This document shows, one piece after another, positions 20,880-30,857 of a stretch of DNA of 35,142 nucleotides; position 1 is the stretch's first letter, and the number at the start of each line of letters is the position of its first letter. This stretch comes from Clostridia bacterium. GTDB lineage: Bacteria; Bacillota; Clostridia; DSM-8532. A model generated the notes under the pieces. That model ran no database searches, was not told where the DNA came from, and worked only from the letters and a program-made list of their open reading frames with translations. The stretch is taken from positions 1 to 35,142 of the forward strand of contig JAIFNI010000058.1 of assembly GCA_020047785.1 (NCBI GenBank), in the 5' to 3' direction. Both the position numbers and the translations under genes were made by a program.

Positions 20880-22628
20880 TCAACCCGGCGCGAACTGCAT
20901 CCGGACCAATTCGGCATAACGGCCGCCAGCCGTCATGAGTTCCTCGTGCGAACCCCGCTCGATGATACAGCCGTCTTCCAGTACCAGAATCCGGTCCGCA
21001 TGCCGAACTGTGGACAGACGATGGGCCACGACAAGGGTCGTACGGCCTTCCATCAGCCGGGCCAGCGCTTCCTGAACAGCCTGTTCGGACTGGCTGTCAA
21101 GGGATGCGGTCGCCTCATCCAGCAAAAGGATGGGGGCATTGCGGAGAATCGCACGGGCAATGGCAATCCGCTGCCTCTGTCCACCGGACAGCTGCGCGCC
21201 GCGTTCTCCCACGTCGGTATCATACCCCTGTGGAAGTCCCGTGATGAAATCATGGGCTTGTGCGGCGCCTGCTGCGGCTTCCACTTCCTGCCTGCTGGCA
21301 CCGGGGCGTCCGCAGGCTATGTTTTCACGAATGGTGCCGGTGAACAGAAAACTGTTTTGCGGCACATAGGCGATCCGTTCGCGCAAAGCACCCACCGGCC
21401 AGCTTCCGATATCATGACCCGCAATGCGCAGGCTGCCTGCCGCCACCGGGTACAGATTTATCAGCAGCCGGATGACCGTGCTTTTGCCGCCTCCGCTCCC
21501 GCCCACCAATGCTACGGTTTCCCCCGGCATGATCTGTTCCCGAAGTCCGTTCAGAACCGGTCTGCCGGCTTCATATCCAAAGACCGTGCCATTCATTTCC
21601 ACCAAAGGACTTCCGGGTTTCCCCACAGGAACCGGTTTGCCGTTGAGAGACTCCGTTTTTTCATCCAGTACCTCAAGCACCCTGTCCGCGCCTGCCAATG
21701 AACGCTGCAGCTGGCTGAGCGACTCCCCGAGGTTTCGGAACATATTGTTCACGGAGCCGGAGATCTGTACGATCCCCAGCAGAACAGGAAAGGTGAGGAG
21801 CCCGGTTGCAATGCCGATGCTTCCGATGGCAAGAAGCCCGAAGAACTGCATGGAACCGGCCACTTCTCCCACCGCACGCTGTCCGGTCTGCCAACGGGTG
21901 CGGCACATCGAACGCAAAAACAGACTGTCAATCGCTTCCCGGAACCGAACGGCCGCCCAGTCCGCCAACCGGTACATGCGGATGACGGTTGCCGCCCCCA
22001 GCAGATCCGAGGCATGCTCCGACACGGTTCCCATGCCTTCCTGCACTTCATCGGAAACTCTTTTCAATGGACGGATGAACAGGGTGTTGAGCCACATGGC
22101 CACCAGCCCGATGACAATGGCGACAAGCGCCATGCGGGCATCCAGTACAAACATGGCGATGGCTCCGCCGATGCCGGACACCAGAGTCCGCACCATGAAA
22201 AGCAGATGCCAGCCCAAAGCCTGCTCTGCCGCCTGCATGTCGGAGGTTGTCCGCGATAGCACATCTCCGCTGTGACATGCGTCATACCAGGAAGCAGGCA
22301 GACGCAGAAGCTGTGCGACCAGTTTTTTCCGCATCCGGCCGGAGGCACGAAGCCCGGCCTGCCCATACAAGACATCGCCGGCATAGGAAAGAATGCCCAT
22401 CAGGACAAACCCGCCCACCATGAGGGCGATGCCCATCCACAGCAAATCCTGGCGGTTTTCCAGCATGGCACGGAAATTCAGTAACAGTCCGAACGCCAAA
22501 ACCAGCTGCATCACCAGATCCTGTATGGAACTCAGGGCAAGCCCGAACCAAAACCGTTTTCCATCGGGCTTCACATATTCAAGCAGACGCTTCAGGCTCT
22601 GCCGGGTTGTATACAAGGATGCCTTCAT
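20880..22628 (-). CDS. ABC transporter, fused permease/ATP-binding half-transporter (second of a pair)
   Basis: TM domain plus VALVGGSGGGKSTVIRLL (Walker A), LSGGQRQRIAIARA, ILLLDEATASLD, VVAHRLSTVRHADRI. ATG at 22628 overlaps the upstream TGA (ATGA). Confidence 0.95.
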   Translation of the reverse strand: MKASLYTTRQSLKRLLEYVKPDGKRFWFGLALSSIQDLVMQLVLAFGLLLNFRAMLENRQDLLWMGIALMVGGFVLMGILSYAGDVLYGQAGLRASGRMRKKLVAQLLRLPASWYDACHSGDVLSRTTSDMQAAEQALGWHLLFMVRTLVSGIGGAIAMFVLDARMALVAIVIGLVAMWLNTLFIRPLKRVSDEVQEGMGTVSEHASDLLGAATVIRMYRLADWAAVRFREAIDSLFLRSMCRTRWQTGQRAVGEVAGSMQFFGLLAIGSIGIATGLLTFPVLLGIVQISGSVNNMFRNLGESLSQLQRSLAGADRVLEVLDEKTESLNGKPVPVGKPGSPLVEMNGTVFGYEAGRPVLNGLREQIMPGETVALVGGSGGGKSTVIRLLINLYPVAAGSLRIAGHDIGSWPVGALRERIAYVPQNSFLFTGTIRENIACGRPGASRQEVEAAAGAAQAHDFITGLPQGYDTDVGERGAQLSGGQRQRIAIARAILRNAPILLLDEATASLDSQSEQAVQEALARLMEGRTTLVVAHRLSTVRHADRILVLEDGCIIERGSHEELMTAGGRYAELVRMQFAPG

Positions 22629-24475
22629 GCGCACGCCTCCTCGTCCGTCTGATGGCGGACCAGTTCCCAATATCGTCCCTGCAGGGACATCAGATGATCG
22701 TGGCTGCCTTCTTCCGCCACACGCCCGCTTTCCAGCACCAGGATGCGGTCCGCATTGCGGACGGTGGAAAGCCTGTGGGCCACCACGATTGAGGTGCGCC
22801 CTTCCATCAGATGTTCCAGTTCGCGCTGTACGGCTTGTTCTGTGGCGGTATCCAAGGCGGAAGTCGGTTCATCCAGCAGCAGCAGTTCCGTGTTCCGCAA
22901 TGCGGCTCTTGCGATGGCGATGCGCTGGCGCTGCCCGCCGGAGAGCTTCGCCCCCCGTTCTCCGGCGAGTGAAGCATATCCTTCCGGCAATTGTTCGATG
23001 AAGGCTGCAATATGCGCGACATCAGCCGCCTCGGCAATCTCCGTGTCAGAAACGCCGGATATTCCCGGCGCCGGCATCCGATCCCCCAGGCAGCCAATGG
23101 CAATGTTTTCGCTCAAGGTGCCTGGAAACAGAAAGGTATCCTGCTGGACCAACGCCATATGCCTGCGCATCGCCGGAAGTGCCCAATCGCTCTGGGCGTG
23201 TCCGCCGAACCGGATGGTTCCGCCTTCCGGTGCATAAAACCCGGCAATCAGCTTCAGCAGCGTGCTTTTCCCGCTCCCGCTTCCCCCGACGATGGCGATG
23301 GATTCGCCTCTGCGGATATCCAGGTTGAAGTCTTCGAACACCTGCTGGCGAACCATCTTCCCATCGGTATCCGCCCGTTCGTAGGAAAAGGACAGATCGC
23401 GCATCTGCACCAATGGGGCCTGTGCATCCAGCGTCAGATCCCGACCGTCCGCCCGTTCATTCGGCAAGTCATCCAGCTGCATGAGCCGTTCACAGGCGCC
23501 GGCAGCCTTTCGGGTTTCTCCGAGAATCTGGCCCAGTGCCATGATGGGATTGATGAGGCCATTGCTTACGGAAATGAAACCGATGACATCCGCAGCGGTC
23601 ATACGGCCATTCAGGACAAAGACCGCGCCCAGCCCGCCCATGATGAGCAAGGGAACCAGCACATTCAGAAAGTTCGTCAGGTTCATGCGAATCCGCGCCT
23701 TCAGAGCCTTTTCGCCATCCTTCACCCATGCGTCGGCCGCCCGATCATGCCGCCCCTGCAACCAGTCCTGCAGGCCGAAAGCCTTGACTTCCACCTGACC
23801 CGATACGACATCCTGCGTGATGATGTTGGCGGATCCCAGCGCCTCGTTCTGAACAGAAGTCAATCCTTGGACAGGCTTGCCGACGATGGAAACCAGAATC
23901 ATGATCAGGGGAACGCAGGCAAAGGAAAGCAGCAGCAATTCCCAGCTGAGCACCATGGCGGATATGAACGCCAGAATCAGCCATACTGCGTGGAACGCGA
24001 TGCCTGGCAGATGGTCCTCCAGATACTGTCCCACCTGACCCAGGTCATTTCCCAGCAGGGAGAGGACATCTCCGGAACGCTGTTTTTCCATGAACGGCAG
24101 CTGCATGCGGATGATTCGGTCGGCGGCATTCCGACGTACATCCCGCATCACGCTGCCGGCATATCGGCCGGCAAGATACCGGCCCAAAGCCGCGAACAGG
24201 GACGCCGCAAAAAACAGGAGTCCGATGCCGATCAGCCATTTTGCCAAATCGCTGTGATTTGAATCGACAACGCCGCCTGTCAGCCCTCTCACAGCCCAGG
24301 CAAAACCGACCTGAACGGTGGCCCCGATCATACCGGCCGCCATGCCGCCCGCCAACCACCAGGCATGCCGCCGATTCTTGTGAATCAGCCTGCCCAGCGT
24401 CGGTTTCAAGCGTGATGCGACCGGTTCGGGAGAATTTGGTCCGTTCTTGTTCGCATGATTGTCCTTTACCTTCAT
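22625..24475 (-). CDS. ABC transporter, fused permease/ATP-binding half-transporter (first of a pair)
   Basis: SIAIVGGSGSGKSTLLKLIAGF, LSGGQRQRIAIARA, LLLLDEPTSALD, VVAHRLSTVRNADRI; start at MKVKDNHANK preceded by GGAGG. Confidence 0.95.
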   Translation of the reverse strand: MKVKDNHANKNGPNSPEPVASRLKPTLGRLIHKNRRHAWWLAGGMAAGMIGATVQVGFAWAVRGLTGGVVDSNHSDLAKWLIGIGLLFFAASLFAALGRYLAGRYAGSVMRDVRRNAADRIIRMQLPFMEKQRSGDVLSLLGNDLGQVGQYLEDHLPGIAFHAVWLILAFISAMVLSWELLLLSFACVPLIMILVSIVGKPVQGLTSVQNEALGSANIITQDVVSGQVEVKAFGLQDWLQGRHDRAADAWVKDGEKALKARIRMNLTNFLNVLVPLLIMGGLGAVFVLNGRMTAADVIGFISVSNGLINPIMALGQILGETRKAAGACERLMQLDDLPNERADGRDLTLDAQAPLVQMRDLSFSYERADTDGKMVRQQVFEDFNLDIRRGESIAIVGGSGSGKSTLLKLIAGFYAPEGGTIRFGGHAQSDWALPAMRRHMALVQQDTFLFPGTLSENIAIGCLGDRMPAPGISGVSDTEIAEAADVAHIAAFIEQLPEGYASLAGERGAKLSGGQRQRIAIARAALRNTELLLLDEPTSALDTATEQAVQRELEHLMEGRTSIVVAHRLSTVRNADRILVLESGRVAEEGSHDHLMSLQGRYWELVRHQTDEEACA

Positions 24476-24513
24476 AAAAACCTCCAACCTCGCAAAACGG
24501 AACCCGGGAGATG

Positions 24514-24547
24514 AAAAAAACCGGAAGAAGCAAGCCTCCTCCGGTTT
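24514..24547 (-). terminator. Rho-independent terminator downstream of the ABC-2 transporter genes
   Basis: Minus strand AAACCGGAGGAGG-CTTG-CTTCTTCCGGTTTTTTTC: 13-bp stem with two G-U pairs and a T tract. Confidence 0.9.
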
Positions 24548-24618
24548 CAAAACATGTCGAGGATCTATCCGCCTGTCCATCCTCCCTACGGCTGGAACAG
24601 ACGGATTGTTTACTGGAT

Positions 24619-25413
24619 TTACAACAGCTTTTCCGGAACATACCCGCGGGATGCGCTCCGGAGAAGAAGAACATCCAGGACCGCTATCACAAGACCGATG
24701 CCGAAGAGAATGGGTTCATCCAACAGGAAAAGTCCTGTCGCCTGCCCGACAAGCAGCAGGATGATGGGGAGCACGATGAACGCGCTCATCTGCTGGGCAT
24801 CCTGAAAGGTGTTTGCCTTCGCGGAAACACGGACCATGAATGCGACGCCGAGTACCGTGATGCCCGGAGTCACCCAGAATATGAGGATGAGCCATTTCAG
24901 ATTCGGGAAAATGAGTCGGCCGAAGTAAAACCAGCCGCCGATATCCACCACGAGGCCGAACGCAAAAAGGGTTGCCAGCGCGGTCAGATAGGATACCAGA
25001 ACGGTCCCCGCCACCTTCGCGACAAACATCTCCCGCAGGGTGAGTGGCGTATACATCAGGGATTCAAGTGTCTTGTGCTCCTTTTCCCCGACAAAACTGC
25101 TTGCGCCGATGATGCTGGCGCACATGACGGGAATCAGCAGGAACATGGCCGGGAAAAAGATATTCACCGCGACGGTGATCATGGTTTGAGCCGGCGTCAG
25201 CCCGACAAACAGGTCTCCGAAGGCAACGAGCATCTGGTCGAATCCGTTGAGTCCCGGCAGGCCCGACTGCCCGTACTGCGCACCGATCATGAGGGCTGCC
25301 GGCATCATCACCATGATGATGAGCGGCACCACAAGCAGCGGAACAAAAGTCTGGTAGGAGCTTGTGATTTCCTTGATATCCTTGTGAATCATGGCCCATT
25401 GCGCTTTGTTCAT
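24619..25413 (-). CDS. ABC-2 type transporter permease (NatB-like)
   Basis: Hydrophobic protein with FVGEKEHKTLESLMYTPLTLREMFVAKVAGTVLVSYLTAL; ATG overlaps the ATPase stop (ATGA). Confidence 0.88.
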   Translation of the reverse strand: MNKAQWAMIHKDIKEITSSYQTFVPLLVVPLIIMVMMPAALMIGAQYGQSGLPGLNGFDQMLVAFGDLFVGLTPAQTMITVAVNIFFPAMFLLIPVMCASIIGASSFVGEKEHKTLESLMYTPLTLREMFVAKVAGTVLVSYLTALATLFAFGLVVDIGGWFYFGRLIFPNLKWLILIFWVTPGITVLGVAFMVRVSAKANTFQDAQQMSAFIVLPIILLLVGQATGLFLLDEPILFGIGLVIAVLDVLLLRSASRGYVPEKLL

Positions 25414-26360
25414 GCCACTTCACCGCCTTCTTCTTTTTTGCCTTCCAGTTTCAGTCCGATCGATTTCGGTTCCCGGTAGCTGAAATACAATTCTTCCAGA
25501 CCCCATCTTTCCTGGCGGGCTTCATAGAGTTGTCCGCCGCCGGTCAGGATGTTCCGGAGAATTTCCGACACTTCCGCGTCATCCCGGACCGGTACGGCCA
25601 TTCCACCACCCGATGCATACTCGGCCCCTGCCAGGACAGGAAGGTTTTCCCCTCGAAGAACAAGCCGTGTCCGGCCGCCCTGTCTGGCAAGAAGCTCCTC
25701 GAACGTACCGAACCCCATCAGTTCCCCCTGCTGCATGAAGCCGTACAGCGTGCAGATCTCCTCCGCATACTTCAGCTGATGCGTGCAAAGAAAGACCGTG
25801 ACGCCTTCCTGCTTGACAAGCCCGCCGATCATGGCCGTCACATTGGCGGATGCTTCCGGATCCAGACCGGAAGTCGGCTCGTCCAGAAAAAGGACCTTCG
25901 GTTCGTGAAGCAGCGCCCGCGCGAGCAGCAGCCGTTTTTTCATCCCCGTGCTGTAAGCTTTCACTTTCTTGTCCCGATGCTCCGTGAGTTCCATGGCCTG
26001 AAGCAGGCCGGCCGCACGGGACAGAATCCTCTTCTCGTCCATGCCGTGCAGGCGTCCGAAGAATTTCAGATTCTCCAGACCGGTCAGGCTTTCATAGGGT
26101 GCCGCCGTTTCCGTGAGAACCCCGCACAGGTGATGGACTTCCCCGGCTTGCTTCGTCACGTCCAGACCATGCACGGATGCATGTCCGGCTGTCGGATTCA
26201 GAATTCCATTCAACAGCCGGACCATCGTGGTCTTGCCTGCGCCGTTCGGCCCCAGAAAACCGAATACTTCCCCCTGGGGGATTTCGAATGAGACGTCGGA
26301 GAGTGCCTTCGTCCCGGACTGATATACCTTCCCGACCTTTTCCACGGTGATTGCCTGCAT
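25410..26360 (-). CDS. ABC transporter ATP-binding protein (NatA-like)
   Basis: GFLGPNGAGKTTMVRLLNGILNPTAGHASVHG, YSTGMKKRLLLARALLHEPKVLFLDEPTSGLDPE. Confidence 0.95.
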   Translation of the reverse strand: MQAITVEKVGKVYQSGTKALSDVSFEIPQGEVFGFLGPNGAGKTTMVRLLNGILNPTAGHASVHGLDVTKQAGEVHHLCGVLTETAAPYESLTGLENLKFFGRLHGMDEKRILSRAAGLLQAMELTEHRDKKVKAYSTGMKKRLLLARALLHEPKVLFLDEPTSGLDPEASANVTAMIGGLVKQEGVTVFLCTHQLKYAEEICTLYGFMQQGELMGFGTFEELLARQGGRTRLVLRGENLPVLAGAEYASGGGMAVPVRDDAEVSEILRNILTGGGQLYEARQERWGLEELYFSYREPKSIGLKLEGKKEEGGEVA

Positions 26361-26548
26361 GTCTGTCCTCCGCTTCCCTTTGCTCAGCCGTCGTCTTCAT
26401 GTCTGTCCCTTCATATACGAACGGAAAAGGGAAATGGTTCAAAGGCAGTCCTGCTTTTCAATCCTTTTTCATGGTGATAGGATGCGATTGACGCCGGGTG
26501 GCCGATCGGGCTGAAAAAGAGGCTGGAGCCATCCTTCCGGAGGAGCTG

Positions 26549-27550
26549 ATGAATCACTTGAAATCGGAAAATCCAATGTTCCGGAGCGCCATGCTCCCGG
26601 GTGAAATATCGTGGGAAGCCTGGTCGAGTCTGTATACGGATACAGCGCGCTGGGATCCGGTCATCCGCGAAATCTGCCGACGGGAAGGCATCCAAGTCGA
26701 ACGGATCACAGCGGGTTTCCCGGGCACCAACGCCGTATTCCTTCTTGATGACCGTTTGGTCATCAAGATCGCCCCGCCGCAATGCCATCGGGATCAGCGC
26801 AATGAACTAGATATCGGAAGAACGCTTTCCGGCCGTATTCCCGTCCCACGCATTCTGGCATCGGGGGTTTTCCCGGACAGGGTGGATTGGCCCTGGTTTC
26901 TGATGGAATACAGACCCGGCAAAGCGCTGCGGGAACTCCGCGGATGTCTGTCTCAGAAAAACTGGCTGGATATTTGCAAGAAAACGGGAGACATCGTGCG
27001 GGAGATACATGACACACCCCTGCAAGGGCTGTCCGTGATCGACACATCCTCTGTCGCCTGGGATGCTTATGTCGCCCTGCGCAGACAAGAAGCAATTGCA
27101 TCCTTTGCGGAATCAAAAACACTCGATGCCAGCCTCCTGTCGGAAGCAACCCGGTTCCTCGATGGCTTTCCGGTGCAGGACCAGCCACTGGTGCTCGTGA
27201 ACGCCGATTTGACGGAAGATCATCTGCTTCTCGTGGAAGAGAATGGAACATGGACGATATCCGCCCTGATCGATCTGGCGGACGGACTCGTCGCGCCTGC
27301 CGCCTATGAGTGGCCGGCTTTGTGGTTTGGCCTGCTTGGTCGGGACAGGGAAGGTCTTGACGCCTTCCTGCATGCGTATCATCCCGGATGGAAATCCGAT
27401 GATTCCTTCCGCCGCAAGTTGATTGGCTACACCCTGCTTCACAGGTTTGGCCGGAACATGCTGTCGGATGCGCTGGAACGGATGGGCCACCCGAAGACCG
27501 GCTCATGGGCCGAATTGTCGAATCTCCTGTTCTGGCCGGAGGCGACATGA
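26549..27550 (+). CDS. Aminoglycoside phosphotransferase/APH-fold family kinase-like protein
   Basis: GTNAVFLLDDRLVIKIAPP (Lys strand), WPWFLMEYRPGKAL, LVNADLTEDHLLL (variant catalytic loop), SALIDLADGLVAPAAYEW; GGAGGAG upstream of ATG at 26549. Confidence 0.82.
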   Translation: MNHLKSENPMFRSAMLPGEISWEAWSSLYTDTARWDPVIREICRREGIQVERITAGFPGTNAVFLLDDRLVIKIAPPQCHRDQRNELDIGRTLSGRIPVPRILASGVFPDRVDWPWFLMEYRPGKALRELRGCLSQKNWLDICKKTGDIVREIHDTPLQGLSVIDTSSVAWDAYVALRRQEAIASFAESKTLDASLLSEATRFLDGFPVQDQPLVLVNADLTEDHLLLVEENGTWTISALIDLADGLVAPAAYEWPALWFGLLGRDREGLDAFLHAYHPGWKSDDSFRRKLIGYTLLHRFGRNMLSDALERMGHPKTGSWAELSNLLFWPEAT

Positions 27551-27731
27551 CGGGAAAAGTCTGTCGTTTCCCGGTGTGTCGTGATAGGATGAAGAGCGTT
27601 CCCATCACAGGAATGTGGCAGAGACGGGCGTTCATGAACGTCATTCCCTTACCGGACCGCATCGGCGATGGTTAGCCGGGGTCCGAACATGCAGCCCGGT
27701 TCTGCCGCCGAACAATCCATGGAGGTACATC

Positions 27732-30044
27732 ATGCAGGAACATCCGCAATGGCAGGAAGAAACCCGGCACCTTGCCGACATCCGTGCCATCATCGCACAG
27801 ATGCTGACCGATAAAATCTCGAAGGTACGCGCCCTGACGGAAGAGCAGTCCGACATCAACCGGGACATGTGGGAAGATACCCGGGGATTCAACGACCTCG
27901 AAGGCATCACAGGGTTCATGCAGCATATCGACCAGTTGAAGCAGAACATGTCCGACGCACGGTTCAACCGTGAGGAAATCGAACGTCTGGATCGTCTGTT
28001 TCTCGCACCCTATTTCGCGCGCATCGATTTCGGCATGGATGCGGAAACGCCGGAACCCTGCTACATCGGCATTTCGACGCTCATGGACGATGATACCGCG
28101 AAAGTGCTGCTGTACGACTGGCGTGCCCCGATCTCCAGCCTGTTCTATGACAGCGAGCCGGGTCCGGTCCATTACAAAAGTCCATCGGGCACGGTCAAGG
28201 GCAATATGACATTGAAGCGGCAATACCGCCTGGACGGCGGGAAGCTTGTCCTCATCATCGATTCGGGTCTGGCCATCCATGACGGAATCCTGCAGGAACT
28301 TCTCGCGGCCGCCACAGGCGGAAAAATGCGTCAGATCGTGACCAGCATCCAGAAGGAGCAGAACAAGGCCATCCGCTTCGAGGATACCCGCGTACTCGCC
28401 GTACAGGGTGCCGCCGGCAGCGGAAAAACGTCCATCGCCATGCATCGGGCCGCCTATCTGCTGTATCGCCACCGGAGCAGCATCAAGGCGGAGAACCTTG
28501 TCATCCTCTCGCCGAACGCCATCCTCGGCGAATACATCGCCAATGTCCTGCCGGAGCTTGGGGAAGAATCCATCAAGGGCACGCCCTTCACCACCCTGGC
28601 CGATTGGCATGCCGAACTCAACGATTTGAAACTTGAGACCCATGCGGAAATGATGGAATCAACCCTCTCCGCCCCAAACCCAATCCGCCAGGCAGGCATC
28701 GCCATCAAGAGCACGAAAGGGTTCACCCGTCACCTGGAGCAATTCGCGGAGTCCCTGAACGACAAGTTCCCGTTTTATGACATCACGCTGAACGGCGAGG
28801 TGCTGGTGGCCGCCAAGGAGCTGGACAGCCTGTACCGATCCGACTTCCGCAAGATGGGCATCGGCCGCAGATTGGAGCGCATCCGTCTCCGCGTGCTCGA
28901 AGACCTGCGCCAGGTGGAGCGAATCCGATTGAAGAAGCGCAAGCAGGAGATTGAAGAGGACGACATCTCCCTGAGTGATTCGGAGGCACGAATCCGCGGA
29001 CGGGCGGATGTCCGGCATGAATTGCACCAACTGCGGGAAGAAGTGGAAACAAGGCTCAAGCTCGATGCAACCGATATTTACCGCCGCTTTCTCGGAGAAA
29101 AAAAGCCCTCCGCCGCGCTGCTCTCCTGCTGCGATGAATTCATCCGGAAGGGAACCATCCCGGCACTTCAGGCATCCGGCATTCCTGACGGGAAAGCGCT
29201 CGCAGCAGCGATTCGCCGCACCACTCTGGCGCGAATCGCAGATGGAACACTCCCGCATGAGGATCTTGCTCCGGTTCTGCTGCTGTCGCTCTGTACAAGC
29301 CTCAGCCAACCCGACACCAAGGCAAAGCATGTTCTGGTGGATGAAGCGCAGGATTATTCGGCGGTTCAGTATGCTGTTTTCAACCGCCTGTTCCCCCATG
29401 CCGGCATTACCCTGCTGGGGGATATCAACCAGAACATCCGCACCGATTTCGCCATTGGACGTCTTGATGATGCCGCCGCAATCCTTGCACCGGAAGACAA
29501 CCTGATGCTGAACCTGCATCGCAGTTACCGCTGCACCCTGCAGATCGGCCACTTTTCAGATGCCTTCCATCTGTCGCCTGTCAAAACTGAACATTTCGGA
29601 CGCACAGGTGACTTGCCAGCCCTGCTGCTGACCGAATCGGATTCCGCCTTCATCGCGGTGCTGTCGGAAATCGTCCGGAACGACAAAGCGGCCGGTTATT
29701 CCAGCACAGCCCTCATCACCAGAACACAGGCCGATGCAGTCGTCCTCCAGAACCTGATCCTGCGTCATGGCGGACTCGACGGTTCCGCGGGAAGTCTGGT
29801 GGATGAAGCTTATTCCAAGGCGCTCGAGGGCATTCTCGTGATCCCCTCCTACCTGGCGAAAGGACTGGAATTCGACCATGTTGTGGTCATCGTGGACAAA
29901 GCCGGTGAATATGCCGCCCCGGAGGAACTTGGCCTGTTTCATACGGTCTGCTCGCGCGCCCTGCACAGATTGGCCATTGTTTCCAGAAACGGCTTCCCGG
30001 AAGTGATGAAGGATGTTTCAACGGATCTTTACCATCAGGCATGA
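27732..30044 (+). CDS. helD: UvrD/Rep-like superfamily 1 helicase, HelD-like
   Basis: N-terminal coiled-coil-like region, YIGISTLMDDDTAKVLLYDWRAPISSLFYD, LAVQGAAGSGKTSIAMHRAAYLLY (Walker A), HVLVDEAQDYSAVQYAVF, LNLHRSYRCTLQI; GGAGG RBS. Confidence 0.88.
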   Translation: MQEHPQWQEETRHLADIRAIIAQMLTDKISKVRALTEEQSDINRDMWEDTRGFNDLEGITGFMQHIDQLKQNMSDARFNREEIERLDRLFLAPYFARIDFGMDAETPEPCYIGISTLMDDDTAKVLLYDWRAPISSLFYDSEPGPVHYKSPSGTVKGNMTLKRQYRLDGGKLVLIIDSGLAIHDGILQELLAAATGGKMRQIVTSIQKEQNKAIRFEDTRVLAVQGAAGSGKTSIAMHRAAYLLYRHRSSIKAENLVILSPNAILGEYIANVLPELGEESIKGTPFTTLADWHAELNDLKLETHAEMMESTLSAPNPIRQAGIAIKSTKGFTRHLEQFAESLNDKFPFYDITLNGEVLVAAKELDSLYRSDFRKMGIGRRLERIRLRVLEDLRQVERIRLKKRKQEIEEDDISLSDSEARIRGRADVRHELHQLREEVETRLKLDATDIYRRFLGEKKPSAALLSCCDEFIRKGTIPALQASGIPDGKALAAAIRRTTLARIADGTLPHEDLAPVLLLSLCTSLSQPDTKAKHVLVDEAQDYSAVQYAVFNRLFPHAGITLLGDINQNIRTDFAIGRLDDAAAILAPEDNLMLNLHRSYRCTLQIGHFSDAFHLSPVKTEHFGRTGDLPALLLTESDSAFIAVLSEIVRNDKAAGYSSTALITRTQADAVVLQNLILRHGGLDGSAGSLVDEAYSKALEGILVIPSYLAKGLEFDHVVVIVDKAGEYAAPEELGLFHTVCSRALHRLAIVSRNGFPEVMKDVSTDLYHQA

Positions 30045-30056
30045 AGGAGAAAAGCC

Positions 30057-30857
30057 ATGAATATCGCTTGTTTCAGTGTTGCAGCCATGGATGGATTCCC
30101 ACAGGTCAACGAGCAGCATGCCGGCGGCAACGCGCTGAACCAGTCCATCCGATTTCGGCAGCTCGGTCATCGGACCGCGTTCCTTGGCGCCATCGGAACC
30201 GATCCTGCAGGAGACAGGCTTGCAGGCCTCCTGGCTGCGGAAGGGGTCGACTGCACCCATCTGCGCAGACCGGAGGGAAAGACCGCCTGCAATCTCATCC
30301 TGAACGATGACACTGGCGAGCGGACTGGTGTTGAAGGTGCCTGGCAGGATGGCGTTTATGCTTCCTTCCGCATGGCTCCTTCTGATTGGACTTTTCTGGA
30401 AAATTTCGATATCTGGTCAACCCACGCGGACTGTCCGGATTATGACGAAGCGCTCCGGAAAAGACCTTCCGACAAATGGATGGCAGTGGATTTCCTTCAC
30501 CTGCTCAAACCCGAGGTCCTCGAAAGAACACTTGCGCCCAGAACCATCTGCTACATCGGTGGAACCGCGGATATGGCCGACACACTTTCCAGAATAGCCG
30601 CAACAAAGGAAGGCATCCTGGTTCTGACACTGGGTGCGGAAGGAAGCATGGCGTTCCAGGGCAGGGACCAATGGTGCCAACCCGCGCTGCCGGTTGAAAG
30701 AGTGATTGATACAACCGGATGCGGAGATGCCTTCCAGGCAGGTTTTACGACCGAGTACGTGAAAACGGGCAATGTACAGGCAGCCCTGCTGGCAGGAGCC
30801 GGACTTGGACGAATCGCCACACAGAGTCGTGGCGGCGTGCCCTGGAAAGGAATCTGA
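30057..30857 (+). CDS. frlD: PfkB-family carbohydrate kinase, fructoselysine 6-kinase-like
   Basis: AGGNALNQSIRFRQLGHRTAFLGAIGTDPAGDRLAGLLAAEGVD...LVLTLGAEGSMAF...VIDTTGCGDAFQAGFTTEY (DTTGxGD motif). Confidence 0.82.
   Translation: MNIACFSVAAMDGFPQVNEQHAGGNALNQSIRFRQLGHRTAFLGAIGTDPAGDRLAGLLAAEGVDCTHLRRPEGKTACNLILNDDTGERTGVEGAWQDGVYASFRMAPSDWTFLENFDIWSTHADCPDYDEALRKRPSDKWMAVDFLHLLKPEVLERTLAPRTICYIGGTADMADTLSRIAATKEGILVLTLGAEGSMAFQGRDQWCQPALPVERVIDTTGCGDAFQAGFTTEYVKTGNVQAALLAGAGLGRIATQSRGGVPWKGI

Noticed and set aside
22991-24262. 423-aa plus-strand ORF
   Set aside because: Antisense to the ABC half-transporter gene.
20880-24475. ABC exporter pair as an asymmetric heterodimer with a degenerate ATP site
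   Set aside because: Both halves keep Walker A, LSGGQ, DE Walker B and H-loop, so no degenerate site is evident.
24511-25479. 322-aa plus-strand ORF
   Set aside because: Antisense to the ABC-2 permease, and its start lies in the terminator hairpin.
28659-29552. 297-aa minus-strand ORF
   Set aside because: Antisense to helD; no recognisable domain.
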